NCBI RefSeq assembly: GCF_000143415.4
Contig: NW_003314283.1
Span: forward strand, 629,495-693,494
Source: Selaginella moellendorffii
Lineage: Eukaryota; Streptophyta; Lycopodiopsida; Selaginellales; Selaginellaceae
Length of the DNA: 64,000 nucleotides
Direction of reading: 5' to 3'
In this document: positions 34,101-44,830 of the stretch, in pieces
Position numbering within the stretch: position 1 is the stretch's first letter
Layout of the letters: each line of letters opens with the position of its first letter
Notes under the pieces: generated by a model
The model's input: only the letters and a program-made list of their open reading frames with translations
Told to the model about the DNA's origin: nothing
Database searches by the model: none
Made by a program: the position numbers and the translations under genes

Positions 34101-35211
34101 TTCATGCCAATGTCTCGTGCAGACCCGATTTGTAGCACGTTTCTTGCTTGACATTTTGCGTGTGGGAGATGGATATGATAGATCGGAGGGGCGAGTTGCC
34201 TTTTATCAGGCGGACAACTCTTGTCTTGAAGACTTTCTTCACCTCCTCGCCCACCATAATATCCACAACTATCTCTTGCATCGCTAAGCTAGAATGCTGC
34301 CCGGAGACGGCATAGAACCGGATGTTCTGATCGTCCAACACCTTCCTATTGATCAAGTCTGGAAACCTCGTCTCGCCCTTCATTGTTCGGTAGTAGGGGA
34401 TCACGTCTGCGATGTCGGGTGTTACTGGACTTGCCAGCATCTTCTGCTTCAGTTTCTCCACCCACTCATCAGATACTAGCCTGTGGTTGTATTTGCTTTG
34501 GATGTCGATACGGCTCACGTCGATTGTATATACTTTGTTGGAATAGTAACAAGTACTATTATCTGCGATGATTTTTGCTGCCTCTTCTTGCTCTTTCTGC
34601 TCTTTGCAGCTCTTCTTTTTGGTGGGTGTAGTGTTCGAACCCGAGGCAATGGCATCACCGAGTAGCTTCTTTTTTGGAGCAAGAGAGTCGGACGTCGACT
34701 TGAGCTTGACCACCCTTTTCTGCTTCGGGGTAGTTTCCAGATCGACCCCCTTCCCCTTCGCTTCGCAAACTGGAGGCACTCTCAATGGCTCAATGTTGGA
34801 ATATAGTTTTTGAACATCGCCGTAGGTGAGGTCCATGGATTCCATGTGATCTTCATAGACCCGCAGCGTCTTTGAAATTGTGGGCCTCCTGGACAACCTC
34901 TCCCTAGCTCCCTCTAGGAATTCCTCATAGTCGCTACCCCCCTCCAGGAAGCCGCTAGGATGTGCAAGGTGGATCTTGAAGGCGAACGCTGTCTCTACCA
35001 CAAGTGCTAGTCCATATTCTTGCATGGAACTGCATGGAGTGTCTGTCACTTGGATGAGGATCCCCATGCATTCTTTTCTCCCACCATCTGTGTTGTACAG
35101 CCTCAGATCCTCGCCTTCCATCCCGAAAGTCCAACTGGTGAGCTCCTCCCCCTTCTCTGCATCCACATTGACAGTGGCTGGAAGAAGAACGCAATTCCTC
35201 GCCTGTTCAGA
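31153..35211 (-). CDS. Cargo gene, 5' part: ParB-like region, helical region and acidic linker (broken by stops)
   Basis: Minus-strand exons, with introns at 33,970-34,023, 32,613-32,662, 32,488-32,525, 32,349-32,397, 31,623-31,679, 31,566-31,607 and 31,404-31,450 (38-57 bp, all GT-AG, with frames that rejoin). The first exon carries YTIDVSRIDIQSKYNHRLVSDEWVEKLKQKM and later RFYAVSGQHSSLAMQEI, resembling the ParB/Srx N-terminal fold (…V..LA.SI… then …V.DG.HR..A…). A helical region follows, then a strongly acidic D/E tract near 31,720-31,880, then the P/A-rich exon that continues at 17,391. In-frame TGA (34,102) and TAG (33,102), and a frame change near 33,425, suggest decay. The 5' end is not fixed. 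Total coding length with the 3' part is about 1,600 codons. The ParB call is tentative. Confidence 0.5.
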
Positions 35212-37016
35212 AATGCACAACAATTAGAGCTGACAGATGAAAAGTTAGCAGCTGGAAATAACGTGAGGCCACATGCCATTCACCACTGCATCAGATGTCT
35301 TGAGGCTGCATCCTAAGATGGCGTGAGGCTACACGCCATCTGTAACCGGACTGCACTCGAGAGCCCAATCGGTGCATGCCAATGTTGCTACTGAATGGCA
35401 TGTGGCCTCATGCCATTTTCTACTTGGCCTAAAAGATTTACCATTTGAAGCCGAATGGAGGCGTGACAATCAAGGCCGGACTCGCTGGCGAATGTGCACT
35501 GTGTGTGCAGCGGATCGTAGCAGCAAGGCTACTCTACCACTTAACAGTTGGAGAGTGGCGCTGAAATCTCCCGGAACGCCAAGTGGGCTGCGTGTGGGTG
35601 GCGGAGTGGGCGGCGGAGTTGGCGGCGAAGTTACAAACTGGGTGTGTCTTGAAGTGGACGCCGATGCACACGAGCGCGATGCGAGCGCGAGTGTGATGCA
35701 AGCGCGAGTGGACGCCGATGCACACGAGAAACCTGTAGAGAAGGTAGATGAGCGCAAATGTGAGCGTGATCGCGAGTGGGAGCGCGATGCGAGCGCGAGT
35801 ACGAAGCAAAATGCAAAACCTAACCTCACACGCGCGAAATGTCACAACGGTTGGTAATCCCACCATGTCATCATTCCTCGGACTTGGGCGCCACCATTAA
35901 TTTCTGGATTGCCGCGCGCATGCAAGCACGCAAAATCCAAAAGAAATCCGCAACGTCATCATTCCTCGGACTGCATGCACGCGAAATCCAAAAGAAAGAT
36001 CATGATTGGGATATCATTTAATACCCTCGCTATATTTATACCATGCATGATTGGATATTCCAAAGCATCTTGTATTTCGAAAAATGGCAGATGTTTAGCT
36101 AAATAAAGAAATTCTATCTGTTTCTATTTTTCTCTCAAATCAATATTATAGCGTGTGGGCTCATGCAATTTTGAACCAAAGAAACCCAAAAAACATTGGA
36201 CCCAAAATATTTTGAAAAAACCCAAAAAACCCTAAACATTTTAAACCCAAAAATCCAGGCGTCCTGTGGCGTTATTCCTTGAATGGCGTGTGGGCGCATG
36301 CCATTTTCAGGGCCAAATGCTGAATGGAGAAAAATTCCCTTTCAGTGCAAATGCTGCAAGAGATAGATGCCGAGCACAAAGGACTGTAACTACCTCACAT
36401 GACACAGATAAACTTTTCTCTATTTGGCAAAGATAAACTTTATAGCGTGTGGGCTCATGCAATTTTGAACCCAAAAAATACACCAAAAAATTCTCTGTGT
36501 CATCTGGCGTTATCTCTTGAATGGCATGGGGCCGCATGCCATTTTCAGGGTCACATAGGAGTATATTCTTAGGATATTCTGACACGCGCGAGATTTTTTT
36601 GAGTTTTCTGGAGATCCAACTGTTAGATCGCAACTAAATTTTACAGAATGGTATACAATGTCTTTCTTGATGACCCTGCAAAGAAGCATCTCGATCGGAC
36701 ACCACATGAGACCACACGAGCCTTACAATGTTTCAGGGGCATTTGCCATAGATCCGACTGTTATTTTGCTCCAAGATTTTACAGTTTGGTGTGCATTGAC
36801 CTTTCCATTGACACTGCAAAGGGACATTACAATCAGATGCGGGATCACAAGAAACTAACTTCATTAACTCTGGTTTCACCAAGATCTACGTAAGGAGTTA
36901 TGAAATGAAAGGACCCTCTCTATTGAAATGTGTTTATGGTCCTAGGGGCATTGTGACATATCAAAGGATTTACCATCAAGTTCTGTATTTGCATGTTTAT
37001 CAAGCTACTGAATTGC

Positions 37017-37042
37017 TAAACCCTAAACCCTAAACCCTAAAC
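37017..37042 (+). repeat. Interstitial telomere-type repeat (CCCTAAA)3
   Basis: Three perfect CCCTAAA units preceded by CTAAA. The plant telomere motif, embedded in transposon DNA. Confidence 0.85.
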
Positions 37043-38159
37043 ATGTGGCAAATGCTGCGTGAAGAAAGATGCCCTTTCTGAGCAAATGCTGTAAGAGGCC
37101 GATGCCGAGCAGATGTATCTCAGGCTAGCGAAGGGGACAAACGAAAGCTAGCTATAAACATGACGGGATGCAAATAGATTACTAGGCTGGTCCTGCGAAA
37201 ATCAAAAACCATAATTGAAAATATTGAAAATGCAAAAAGAAAGGTTTATAATATTTTTGAATTTTAAGCAACCAAAGGAATGTAAGTAGGGCATGTGTTT
37301 GTAAGTTTAAAAATGCCTCAACCACTTAAATTCCCAAGTAAATAAAGCTGTTTCTATTTTTGGTACAGGTAAACTTTATAGCGTGTGGGCTCATGCAATT
37401 TTGAACCCAAAAATGCACCAAAAAATGCTCGACTAGCATTATTCTTTGAATGGCGTGTGGCCTTATATTGCCATAAATGGACGTACACACACAGCATAAT
37501 TATTCCTTTACACGGCGAATAATCTTGGCGCGGATCGCTGACATGGCATGGCAAAGTTCGAATCACTGACATGGCACAGCTGGATCGAGGCAAGGACATG
37601 ATGTGACAAAGTTCAACCTCCGACAGCAAAGTCTAGAAGTTACTCAGTTTGAAATTTGTCAAAGGAGTCATAAGATCTGGTTTGTTAGAGGATTTAATGT
37701 GATGTTCAAGTGTGTGTTATTTTTGAATTCTCAAACTCATTCCTAGGTCTATCATTTTTGTGCGCCGTGTTCTTGGTTCCGCTGAGCGCAGTGAGCGCTA
37801 CTTGTGTAAGCGGCGTTGTGAGCTGTGGTTTATGCGTCTATGAGCGGTTGCGGCATTGCGAGCGCCATTGCGAGCGGCAGTTTATGCGAGTGGCAGTTTG
37901 TGCGAGCGGCGCTACGAGCAGTTGCGGTGTTGCGAGCAGCGCTACGAGTAGTTGCGGTGTTGCAAGCAGCACTATCTTTGGTGTGGCTACCGCTTCCTCT
38001 TGATATTCGGCACTTGTGCTTCCTGGTATGTTCACCATGGAATGGCTTAGGACCACATTTAGAAATGGCATGAGGCCACATGCCATCTTAGGCCCTTGCA
38101 ATTTCATGGCTAGCGTATTGTCATGTATGTTTTTACTTGCCTGCAGCTATGTGTATATC

Positions 38160-38346
38160 AAGATGGCATGAGGCCTCATGCCATCTTTGGCCCCTGCTAG
38201 CCTATTGCCATATTCCTTTTGAACTGTATATATTTTTGTATGGGTGACTAGTCACACACACAAAAATATATACAATTGTAGCAAGGCAAAAGGAATATAG
38301 CAACAGGCTAGCAGGGGCCAAAGATAGCGTGAGGCCTCATGCCATT
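38160..38346. repeat. Imperfect hairpin with a 22-bp palindrome at each end
   Basis: The arms TTTGGCCCCTGCTAGCCT and its inverse, and CATATTCCTTTTG and its inverse, fold around a TGACTAGTCA centre near 38,245. Each outer end is one copy of the dispersed palindrome (38,163 and 38,323). It resembles a foldback MITE, with no coding capacity. Confidence 0.8.
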
Positions 38347-38533
38347 AGTGGTACCACTAATGGCATGAGGGCTCATGCCAATTTTGTGAATGCGAAATTT
38401 CACGTGGGTGTCAATAGCATGTTTGAATAATGGCATGTGGCCTCATGCTATTGAGGTTGTTTGGTATGTTATGATTTAGGCCATTCTCCAATCATTTTTT
38501 GTATGGTCTTAACTTCTTTTCTGCACTTTCAGA

Positions 38534-41500
38534 ATGGCCTTCAGAGTTGGGGAAAAGGTTTACATTTTGAATGGTGGGAAGAGAGTTGCAAAAGGGACCC
38601 TTGTGTCTATGGATCGGAACTTTGTTATACACTGTCAAAGGCTTGGGGAAGGCAATGCTGCTGTATCAGTAGAGACTATCTTCGATGGGAATGTGGTCGC
38701 TATTGAACGAGGAGAGATGGTCGTCGGAGTAAATGTTGTTGTTGCCTTGAAAAATTCTCAGAAGAAAGCAGATGTTGGGGACAGCGCAAGTGCGACGCAT
38801 GTTCCCTCCGTGGATCTTAAGAACCGTGCTACATGGATTCAGGCGAAGGTGTTTCTAAACAACCCCGAGGGGGAGGTGGTAGCTGAGGGCTTAGCCACAG
38901 TTGTCGATCCAAGAGATGCAGTTGCTAATCAAGAATTGGGCTGGGATGATATTGGAGTTGCGATTTTAGAGGTTGTTGACACAGAAGAAAACAGTTTGAC
39001 TATTGGAAGCATTGTGCGGTGGAAATTGAGGCACTTAGTGTTTGAGAATGTGAAGGATTCACAATCAAACACCACTACAACTGATGACAGAACATCTCTT
39101 CATGGGAAAAGAAAGTACACCTTCCTAAAGCGCAGCCAAAGGGATCTGAGCAACGAACCGAAAAGGCAGAAAATGGCGATGGAGGTTCGAATGGTCTTGA
39201 CAGTTGCTTGTTGCAAGAGGAGGTGCTGTCAACATGCTGATTGGGATGCTATTGAAGAGGAGAGAGCAAGATACAAGACATTGTCCTAGAAGGCAGCTCG
39301 CAATTTTGTGTATAAGGCATTACGGTCATCTGTTGATGCTTCAAAACATCAGGTGGGGGGCATGGTCTTCCAGAGGGGTTTGGTCTGCATGAAGGCATGG
39401 AGAATCATTTATGGAGTCCCTCGAACCACATTCTACAGAATCAAAACTGAGTTCAAGGAACAAAGGGTTCAACAGGCAGTCCATGGGAACAACGGTACGC
39501 ACAAAACCAGGGGTCATGTTGTATATGGAGAGGCAATCTTCAAGATGTTTGTCGAGACATGTAGCGAGCAGCAACCACATAAAACCCGCCTCTTGGAAGA
39601 TGGAACACGAGACACCTAACGAGTTCTCCCTTCCATGTATACCAACGGGGCCATATTGGAAGATGTGAATCGGGAACTCCAGAGTAATGGCTACAGGAAG
39701 CTGAGCCAATCTAGATTTAGTAGATTGTGGAGCAACAGGTTCAGGGATGTGAGTATAGGAAAGTACTCCAGCTTTTCAAAGTGTGACGAGTGCACTACTA
39801 TCAAAATGGCTTTGTCGAAGAATTCTTGCAGCGCTCAAGAGCGAGAGACGTTGGTTAGAAGGCGGCTCAACCACAACATCGAGTAGAGAAGCTGCAAGAC
39901 TGCATATTATCATAACAGGATTCTCTCCATGGAGAGACCTGACTCTTACCTCTGCATCATCCACGACAAAATGGACCAGAAAAAGACATGCTTATCTCGA
40001 CTCAATCCTGCCCCCAAGGCAATCTCTTCATCCATGCAGCTGCCTGTGTCTCTGTTTGGCATAATCGCTCATGGGCATGGTGCCCAGAACTATGGAACTT
40101 CTTTGTACCTCTATGGGGTGGCGGGGGTGCAAACATGATGATTGCGTCCCTAGCAAAACACTTAAGGTCTCTGCAAAGTGCGCAGACTGAGCTGAACGGC
40201 CAACCCTTGCATAAGGCCCTTGTCGATCGAACCCCATACAGGGTTCAGCTAGAGGAGGAGCAAAGGCTTGCAGTATCGCGTGGGGCCCCATGCCATCCCA
40301 GTGAATATGTTGGCCGTCAGATTGTAGGGTTATCACGTGAGGCCTCATGCCATTCCGACGAGGCTGGTCGCTCGGTGAATGCACAGCCTCATCCAAACGA
40401 AGTAGAATCTCAAGGAAGTTCTTGCGGCCGATGTGGCCTTCCACCCCATCTTCTGCTCCAAACAGACAATGCTGGTAGTGAGAACAAAAACATGTACGTC
40501 TTCGTGTACTTGGCGATGCTTGTTGCCAAAGGCATATTTGAAACGGTTACACTTGGCTTTCTCATGGTTGGGCACTCATGAAGACGTCGATACCATGTTC
40601 AGTCACCTGGCAGAGTCCCTCCGGCGATCCAATGTCCTCACCCTCCCACAACTCTACGATGAATTCCAAAATTGCATCAAAGGCACTGTTGAAGCTGCAC
40701 TTCTGACAGAGGTTCCAGACTTTAAGGGGTTTGTAAGAGGCTACATCAGGGACGGATCCGAAACGCTGATTGGCCACTCCAAGCCTCTTCAGTTTCATTT
40801 CAGCATGTGTGACGGTGCTCCAGTGATGAGGTACAAGATGAGAGAATGGGACACAGTGTGGCTGCCAGTGGACGGCATTGAACTCTTCAAGAGAGATCCC
40901 ATAACTGGGGAACCTATGATTCCTCAAGGTTCCCCACAGCCGATGCACCCGGATGGACTCAAAGACCAGGAAAGTATAGTGGCCGGGATTAGACAGCATA
41001 TTGCCTTCTGGAAGAGGGGGTTGGTGTTTGGTGGAGAATCTTATTTTCAGAGGTGCAAGCCTTTACTTGAATACTGGGAGAAGATTATATCTGCTATCCA
41101 AAATGGGCCGGTTGTATATGAAGAGTTGGAAGAGTCCTTTTGGCCAGAACCCAGAGCACCAGATAGTAGCGGAACAATGTCCTCTGGAAATGCAGTGACA
41201 GATAACGATGTTGAGGATCACTATTGTGGGCCGAGGAACAAGAAGCCGGATTCAGCATTCAATCCAGTACAGGTCTGCAAAGGAATAGTCGTGCTTGTCA
41301 GACCCAGTAATAAAAAACAAATGATATGGGTGGGGCGCTGCATCACTGATGCAGAGGAGGACGCAGAAACTAACTCCTTCAATGTAACTGTGGAGTGGTT
41401 CAAGCCAAGTTCTGGATATACGAAGGATTGCCTAGAAAAGAGATGGGTGCTGAATCCAAGGGATCCCAGCATGAGCATATCAGTGGATAATGTTGTGTAT

Positions 41501-41671
41501 GGTTGGATGCGGAAGCAGAGTGCCACCATCACCTTGCCAGACCATGCAAGAGATGCAGCAAGAGCATTCATAACCCGGGTTCAAGGTGAGATTCATTAAT
41601 ATTCCTTTATTAAGTTTCTAATGTATTTTATTTCAAGATGAACAGTCCGAATCTGAATCAGAGGAGGCGTG
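38534..41671 (+). pseudogene. Transposase gene of the giant element (broken)
   Basis: The N-terminal part (38,534-39,100) has two copies of a β-rich motif, VYILNGGKRVAKGTLVSMD and later NNPEGEVVAEGLATVVDP, like the repeated domain found in plant transposase-associated (Tnp1/DUF8039-type) proteins. The same frame continues through TAG (39,287), TAA (39,617) and TAG (39,884), then shifts near 40,120 and again near 40,575. The catalytic-type region reads CIIHDKMDQKKT, then DNAGSENKN at 40,465 and GH then HEDVDTMFSHL near 40,570-40,605, as in large DDE-like transposases of plants and algae. The last exon, after an intron from 41,587, ends DEQSESESEEA. Three stops and two shifts mean this copy cannot act. 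The family name is uncertain. Confidence 0.6.
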
Positions 41672-43206
41672 ATGGCATGTGGCCTTACGCCATTCCTAGG
41701 TGAGATGTTACAAATAACAAGTATAAATTCTTAGTTGTTCTAGCAAATCTTACTTAAAGTTTAAGGTGAACAAGCCGAATATGAATTCATCGGATTGTTA
41801 TAACAAATTGCGAGGTGATGGCATGAGGCGATACGCCATTTGAGAGTGGTAGCCATTCCTATATGAGGTGAGTGAAATATTTATTAGAAATACCTCATTC
41901 AATTGTGCACTTCTAAGTCTTGGTCCACTCAGTACTGTTTGCATGTTTTTATTTTAATTCTTTCTCTAAAATGTTATTTAGCATGTGGCTTCATGCCATT
42001 GCTCTCCACAATCATGCATTGAATTTTTCTATCCTTGCATAATACTTCTCCATATATATAGCATGTGCGCACATGTGATATGGTTCATTAGGCCTGATAT
42101 AGTGTGTGAGGTAAAACAAAGATGATGTGACATATGCATTTACCAATCACACGTGCATAAATCTAATAATATGGCGTATGGCCCATATTAATGGCACATA
42201 AACCCATATTGTGGGCTTACATGCTTTATGTACCATCATTCCCTTGCAGCGTGTGTGTTGGTTTCCTTTTATAATACAACGAACTCCATATTTTAGGGTG
42301 AAGAGCGTTCTCATGGCAAGCACAAAATCTGTAAGTGAGGCAGAAAAGGAGACGGAGAAGGAGATAGGTGAAGATGTAGAATATATAAGTCTTCCAAACT
42401 CCCCGTACTATACTCCAGGTGATCATTTTTCTGAACAAACGGCAACATTAACAACTATCGAGAACGCCCCAGTAACGTCAGAGACAACAATCCAAAGCAA
42501 AACAACTGACCCGGAGAAGGATGATAGTACCGCTGAGAGTACCAAAAAGGAGGTGTCCACTAGCGCTTAGGCTTATAATGGCGTGTGCCCTCATGCCATT
42601 TACTTGATCACCAAATACCTTTTTCCCTTTGCACTAGTATATCTTAATACCAGTCTGAGAAATAGAATGGCATATGCCCTCAGGCCTTTTACTAAATCAC
42701 CTTTGAAAGAAATGCAAGCCTCTATGTCGTAAAAAAAAGGTACTAGAGAAATTCTTTAATAATATGAATGTTATTTAGTTTCATGAAAATACACTAAGGG
42801 TCAAATGAGTTAAATGACTTCTCCAGACTAACAATGCCTCTTGCTACACCTTCACAATTAGATTCATTAGAAAAAGATAACATTGAATAATATCTAAATG
42901 TTCTCACCATTAAGTTATATGTCTGGCTAATAGGAATGACGTTCATCTTGGAAAGCTCACCACACGCTCAATGAACAAACAAATAGTGTGTGCGCGCATG
43001 CCATCGCTCTTCTTTAGCTTCAGATTCGGCTTGTTCACCTTGACAATGAGATTTATTATACAACCAGATGGACACAGTCTGGACATAAAGTCACCGCGCT
43101 AGTCACCATGCCCCAGATATATCTAGCCCCTGGACAAAAAACATATAATTTCACGTCATTTTCAAATACTTGAAAATTTGTACCTAGTCCCATTTTACTG
43201 AATAAA
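41672..43206. other. Right non-coding end of giant transposon
   Basis: Apart from the small ORF at 42,314, no gene is seen. It is AT-rich with palindrome units near 41,671, 41,819, 41,980, 42,058, 42,579, 42,668 and 42,985. Confidence 0.6.
42314..42570 (+). CDS. Small acidic ORF, 85 aa, unrecognised
   Basis: Reads MASTKSVSEAEKETEKEIGED...YISLPNSPYYTPGD and ends ESTKKEVSTSA. It is rich in E, T, S and K and probably disordered. It lies downstream of the transposase on the same strand between palindrome units at 42,058 and 42,579, and could be an exon of a spliced gene or chance. Confidence 0.3.
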
Positions 43207-43230
43207 TCCCACTTTAACGAAATAGAGCTT
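43207..43230 (-). repeat. Giant transposon right terminal inverted repeat
   Basis: Exact inverted copy of 15,715-15,738. Homology stops after 24 bp on both sides. Confidence 0.85.
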
Positions 43231-43234
43231 AATA

Positions 43235-43325
43235 CCGACCTCCTGCCATCGTGGCAGTAAGGTAAGAGTGTCCGTAAGGACTGGTCGACAGGTAACTTTC
43301 GATACCCGAAGTCACATGCACGACA
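43235..43325 (-). repeat. LARD 3' LTR, proximal portion
   Basis: Matches 49,968-50,058 (CCGACCTCCTGCCATCG...GCACGACA) with a few substitutions. The next bases, 43,326-43,341, form a pyrimidine run on the plus strand, that is a polypurine tract on the minus strand, as expected before a 3' LTR. Confidence 0.85.
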
Positions 43326-43361
43326 CTCTCCCCCCCTAGGGAAGATCGACGTCCTCGTCGA

Positions 43362-43721
43362 TATGAGACACAAAATCCCTAGGCCCCAAAGTGGAGCCGG
43401 AAAGGGTGCCACGTGGTAGTGGCCGAAGCGAAAGCCAAACGAGCATAACACGTTTGGACTAAAAGCTCCGACTTGGAAGGTCGAAAGCGGGAGTGGAACT
43501 CCCAACAAAGTGCTCGAGGAGCAAGCACGAGACAACCAATAAGAAAGGCTCCAAAAAGGGACCCAAAAAGGACCAACACATGACACATGGAAGTGTCCGA
43601 GATGGAGTCCGAGGCGGACCCGAGTTGGAGTCCGAGATAGACCCGAGATGGAGTCCGAGATGGACTGAGACGGAGTCCGAGATGGACCCGAGATGGAGTC
43701 TGAGGTCGAGACCGAGACCGG

Positions 43722-43756
<35 letters not shown>

Positions 43757-44825
43757 GGACCGAGACCGAGACAAGGGCCAAGGCCGAGACCGAGCCCGAG
43801 TCCAAGTCCAAGTCCGAATTCGAGTCTGAGAGGGTGAAAGCCCAAAGCGTTCGTCTCCCAGACCCTGGGGGGTTTGGTGAGCTCCAAAAGTATAGTAAGG
43901 GGGAGGACTACAGTGGAGCCAATTTGGCCAGGAAAGGCCAGTTTGGCCCAGGAAGGCCGGACCCAGTGTTGGGTGATGAGCTGCCCACTGGGAAGTCCAA
44001 GACTAGAGTGAACACAGACCAACAAGCGGGGTAGCTTGGTGAAGTGTTCAAGAGCCGGCTCTAGTTCCCCCGGGAGATCGTCTGGCCGATGCTCCCAATC
44101 CAAGTGTGGGTGGCACTACCTACTTGGATACCTGGTGTGGCTCAACGGAACCTCGCTCTAAGCCCATGGCTAGAGCACCCAAAGGCAGAAGGCAAGGAGA
44201 GTACCCATGAGGCCCACGTAGGGCCACGGTGTTCCGAAATGTTGTCCCAAAGGCCCAGACTGTGGAAAGGAGGAGGAGTAATCCTCTAGTGTAGTGACCA
44301 AGGATACAGTCGAGTGGTGAGGAAGTCCCAGAGGACCATGGGACTTAGTGGTCGGGCCTGTGGGCCTCGATCTAGTGGCAGTGTTGGCAAACACGGCCAT
44401 GGGTAGAAAGGGACTTGGTGAAGACCGGAAAAGGGATATTGGGGAAGGCTATTCCCCATGTCTGTGGGCATCCTAAGGATGCTAAGGAGTGGATCTGGAA
44501 TGATCACTCATGGATGGATGGCTCAGTCCTTGAGAGATTGGACTGTGATGCAGGTGGTGTTAGTCCACCGGTGTGACCAAGGTAAAGGGGCATGGCCTTA
44601 GCGTAACGGGCTGAGATGTCAGTGGTGCCTTGGGGTGTCGGTCATGGGATCGGACACGTGGAGCACTTGGATCAAGTGTATAGGTTGAGTGGCGGGGATG
44701 CCATTCTCAGGGCTAGCAAGCCCAAGTCTGAAATAGGACTTATGGAGGTTGTGAGTGAGACTCCTCCAAGTGGTCGGAGGTGTGGTTAAGTGACTAAAGT
44801 AAAATGGAAAATTTAGTCGCTTACA
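43362..44825 (+). repeat. Probable solo LTR in the LARD interior (1,464 bp)
   Basis: Ends CGCTTACA like the inner gypsy LTR and carries the same GTGAAAGCCCAAAGCGT core (near 43,827) and a GAGACC-type tandem array (43,600-43,800). GTCGA flanks both ends (43,357-43,361 and 44,826-44,830). The left end reads TATGAG, so a G-to-A change of a TG terminus must be assumed. Confidence 0.6.
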
Positions 44826-44830
44826 GTCGA

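Larger units (their letters stand above)
35212..38533. other. Giant transposon interior: non-coding, palindrome-rich
   Basis: No gene recognised. It holds about 14 palindrome units, a short interstitial telomere-type repeat at 37,017-37,042, GC-rich imperfect tandem repeats near 35,590-35,810 and 37,790-37,975 (GCGAGCG-type), and a large hairpin at 38,160-38,346. Further 5' exons of the cargo gene could lie at the left edge. Confidence 0.6.
15715..43230. mobile_element. Giant TIR DNA transposon, 27.5 kb, with cargo
   Basis: Inserted in the LARD 3' LTR. The terminal inverted repeats are 24 bp, perfect, at 15,715-15,738 and 43,207-43,230 (AAGCTCTATTTCG...GTGGGA). They are flanked by AATA at 15,711-15,714 and 43,231-43,234. 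The other LTR copy has the empty site with a single AATA. Contents after removing nested retrotransposons (~13.8 kb) are about 13.8 kb: a cargo gene on the minus strand, a broken transposase gene on the plus strand, a small acidic ORF, and about 30 copies of a 22-bp palindrome. The superfamily is uncertain; a 4-bp duplication and a GH.HEDVD-type transposase do not fit the commonest plant groups. Confidence 0.8.

Noticed and set aside
35372-35866. Open frames of 100-160 residues on both strands near 35.4-35.9 kb
   Set aside because: They overlap a GCGAGCG-rich imperfect repeat that keeps all frames open; no motif and no splice context.
15715-43230. Endogenous giant virus or Maverick/Polinton
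   Set aside because: No polymerase B, capsid or packaging ATPase motif is seen; the ends and short duplication fit a cut-and-paste transposon better.
43700-43775. Possible CRISPR-like direct repeats
   Set aside because: Six-base units without spacers in a plant nuclear setting; a simple tandem repeat.
43459-44103. 214-residue minus-strand open frame with GLGLGLG-type repeats
   Set aside because: It arises from the GAGACC tandem array of the solo LTR; three frames are open for the same reason.
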